From the NCBI GenBank assembly GCA_025351985.1, contig JANXUW010000135.1, positions 1-6,569 of the forward strand: a stretch of 6,569 nt of DNA. Reading direction: 5' to 3'. A program made the translations under genes and the position numbers. Shown here one piece after another: positions 6,537 through 6,569 of this stretch. Source of the DNA: Pseudolysobacter sp. (GTDB lineage: Bacteria > Pseudomonadota > Gammaproteobacteria > Xanthomonadales > Rhodanobacteraceae). A model generated the notes under the pieces. The model was not told the DNA's origin. It searched no databases and worked only from the letters and a program-made list of their open reading frames with translations. Each line of letters begins with the position of its first letter. The stretch's first letter is position 1.

Positions 6537-6569
6537 CCATTTTTATCCTGATCTCCATGCGCAGAATAT

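Noticed and set aside
5097..6551. A plus-strand open frame of 484 codons opposite the hydrolase gene
   Set aside because: It is rich in Arg, His and Val without domain motifs, runs through the palindromic repeat, and lies exactly antisense to a gene with complete catalytic motifs. It is a composition shadow of GC-rich coding DNA.

Overview
The window holds four protein-coding genes on GC-rich bacterial DNA with short gaps and no RNA genes, CRISPR arrays or insertion sequences that I can see. The gene types suggest a gammaproteobacterium of the Xanthomonadales/Lysobacterales type. They are a periplasmic two-component-propeller hybrid histidine kinase, an exported alpha-amino acid ester hydrolase closely resembling the Xanthomonas enzyme, and a chromosomal vapBC module. 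This assignment is an inference from gene content and codon use, not from a marker gene.

Layout. Positions 48-3701 (+) encode a hybrid sensor kinase of about 1217 residues: signal peptide, 14 propeller repeats, Y_Y_Y domain, one membrane span, HisKA, HATPase and a C-terminal receiver. It converges with a minus-strand toxin-antitoxin pair, vapC (3698-4138) and vapB (4125-4358), and the two opposed stop codons overlap. The 87-base gap 4359-4445 carries the vapBC control region: a consensus -35 box, a weak -10, a perfect 8-bp inverted repeat that fits a VapB operator, and a strong Shine-Dalgarno. Positions 4446-6383 (-) encode an exported alpha/beta-hydrolase of the CocE/NonD (X-Pro dipeptidyl-peptidase S15-like) family. 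Every active-site position I could check fits an alpha-amino acid ester hydrolase. Its leader region (6384-6569) holds a candidate promoter whose -10 lies inside a 7-bp inverted repeat. Near the right edge is a short palindrome of the dispersed ATTCC(N10)GGAAT kind.

How the parts relate. The kinase senses something in the periplasm and carries a complete phosphorelay to its own receiver, but it has no output domain, and no partner HPt or response regulator is in view. The hydrolase works in the same compartment and would act on amino acid esters, small peptides or alpha-amino beta-lactams. A regulatory link between the two is not shown by the sequence. The vapBC unit has its own promoter and reads as an independent accessory module between two envelope-related genes. 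Nothing here is clearly a new system. The points most worth following up are the hydrolase, the propeller hybrid kinase without an output, and the two small palindromic control regions.
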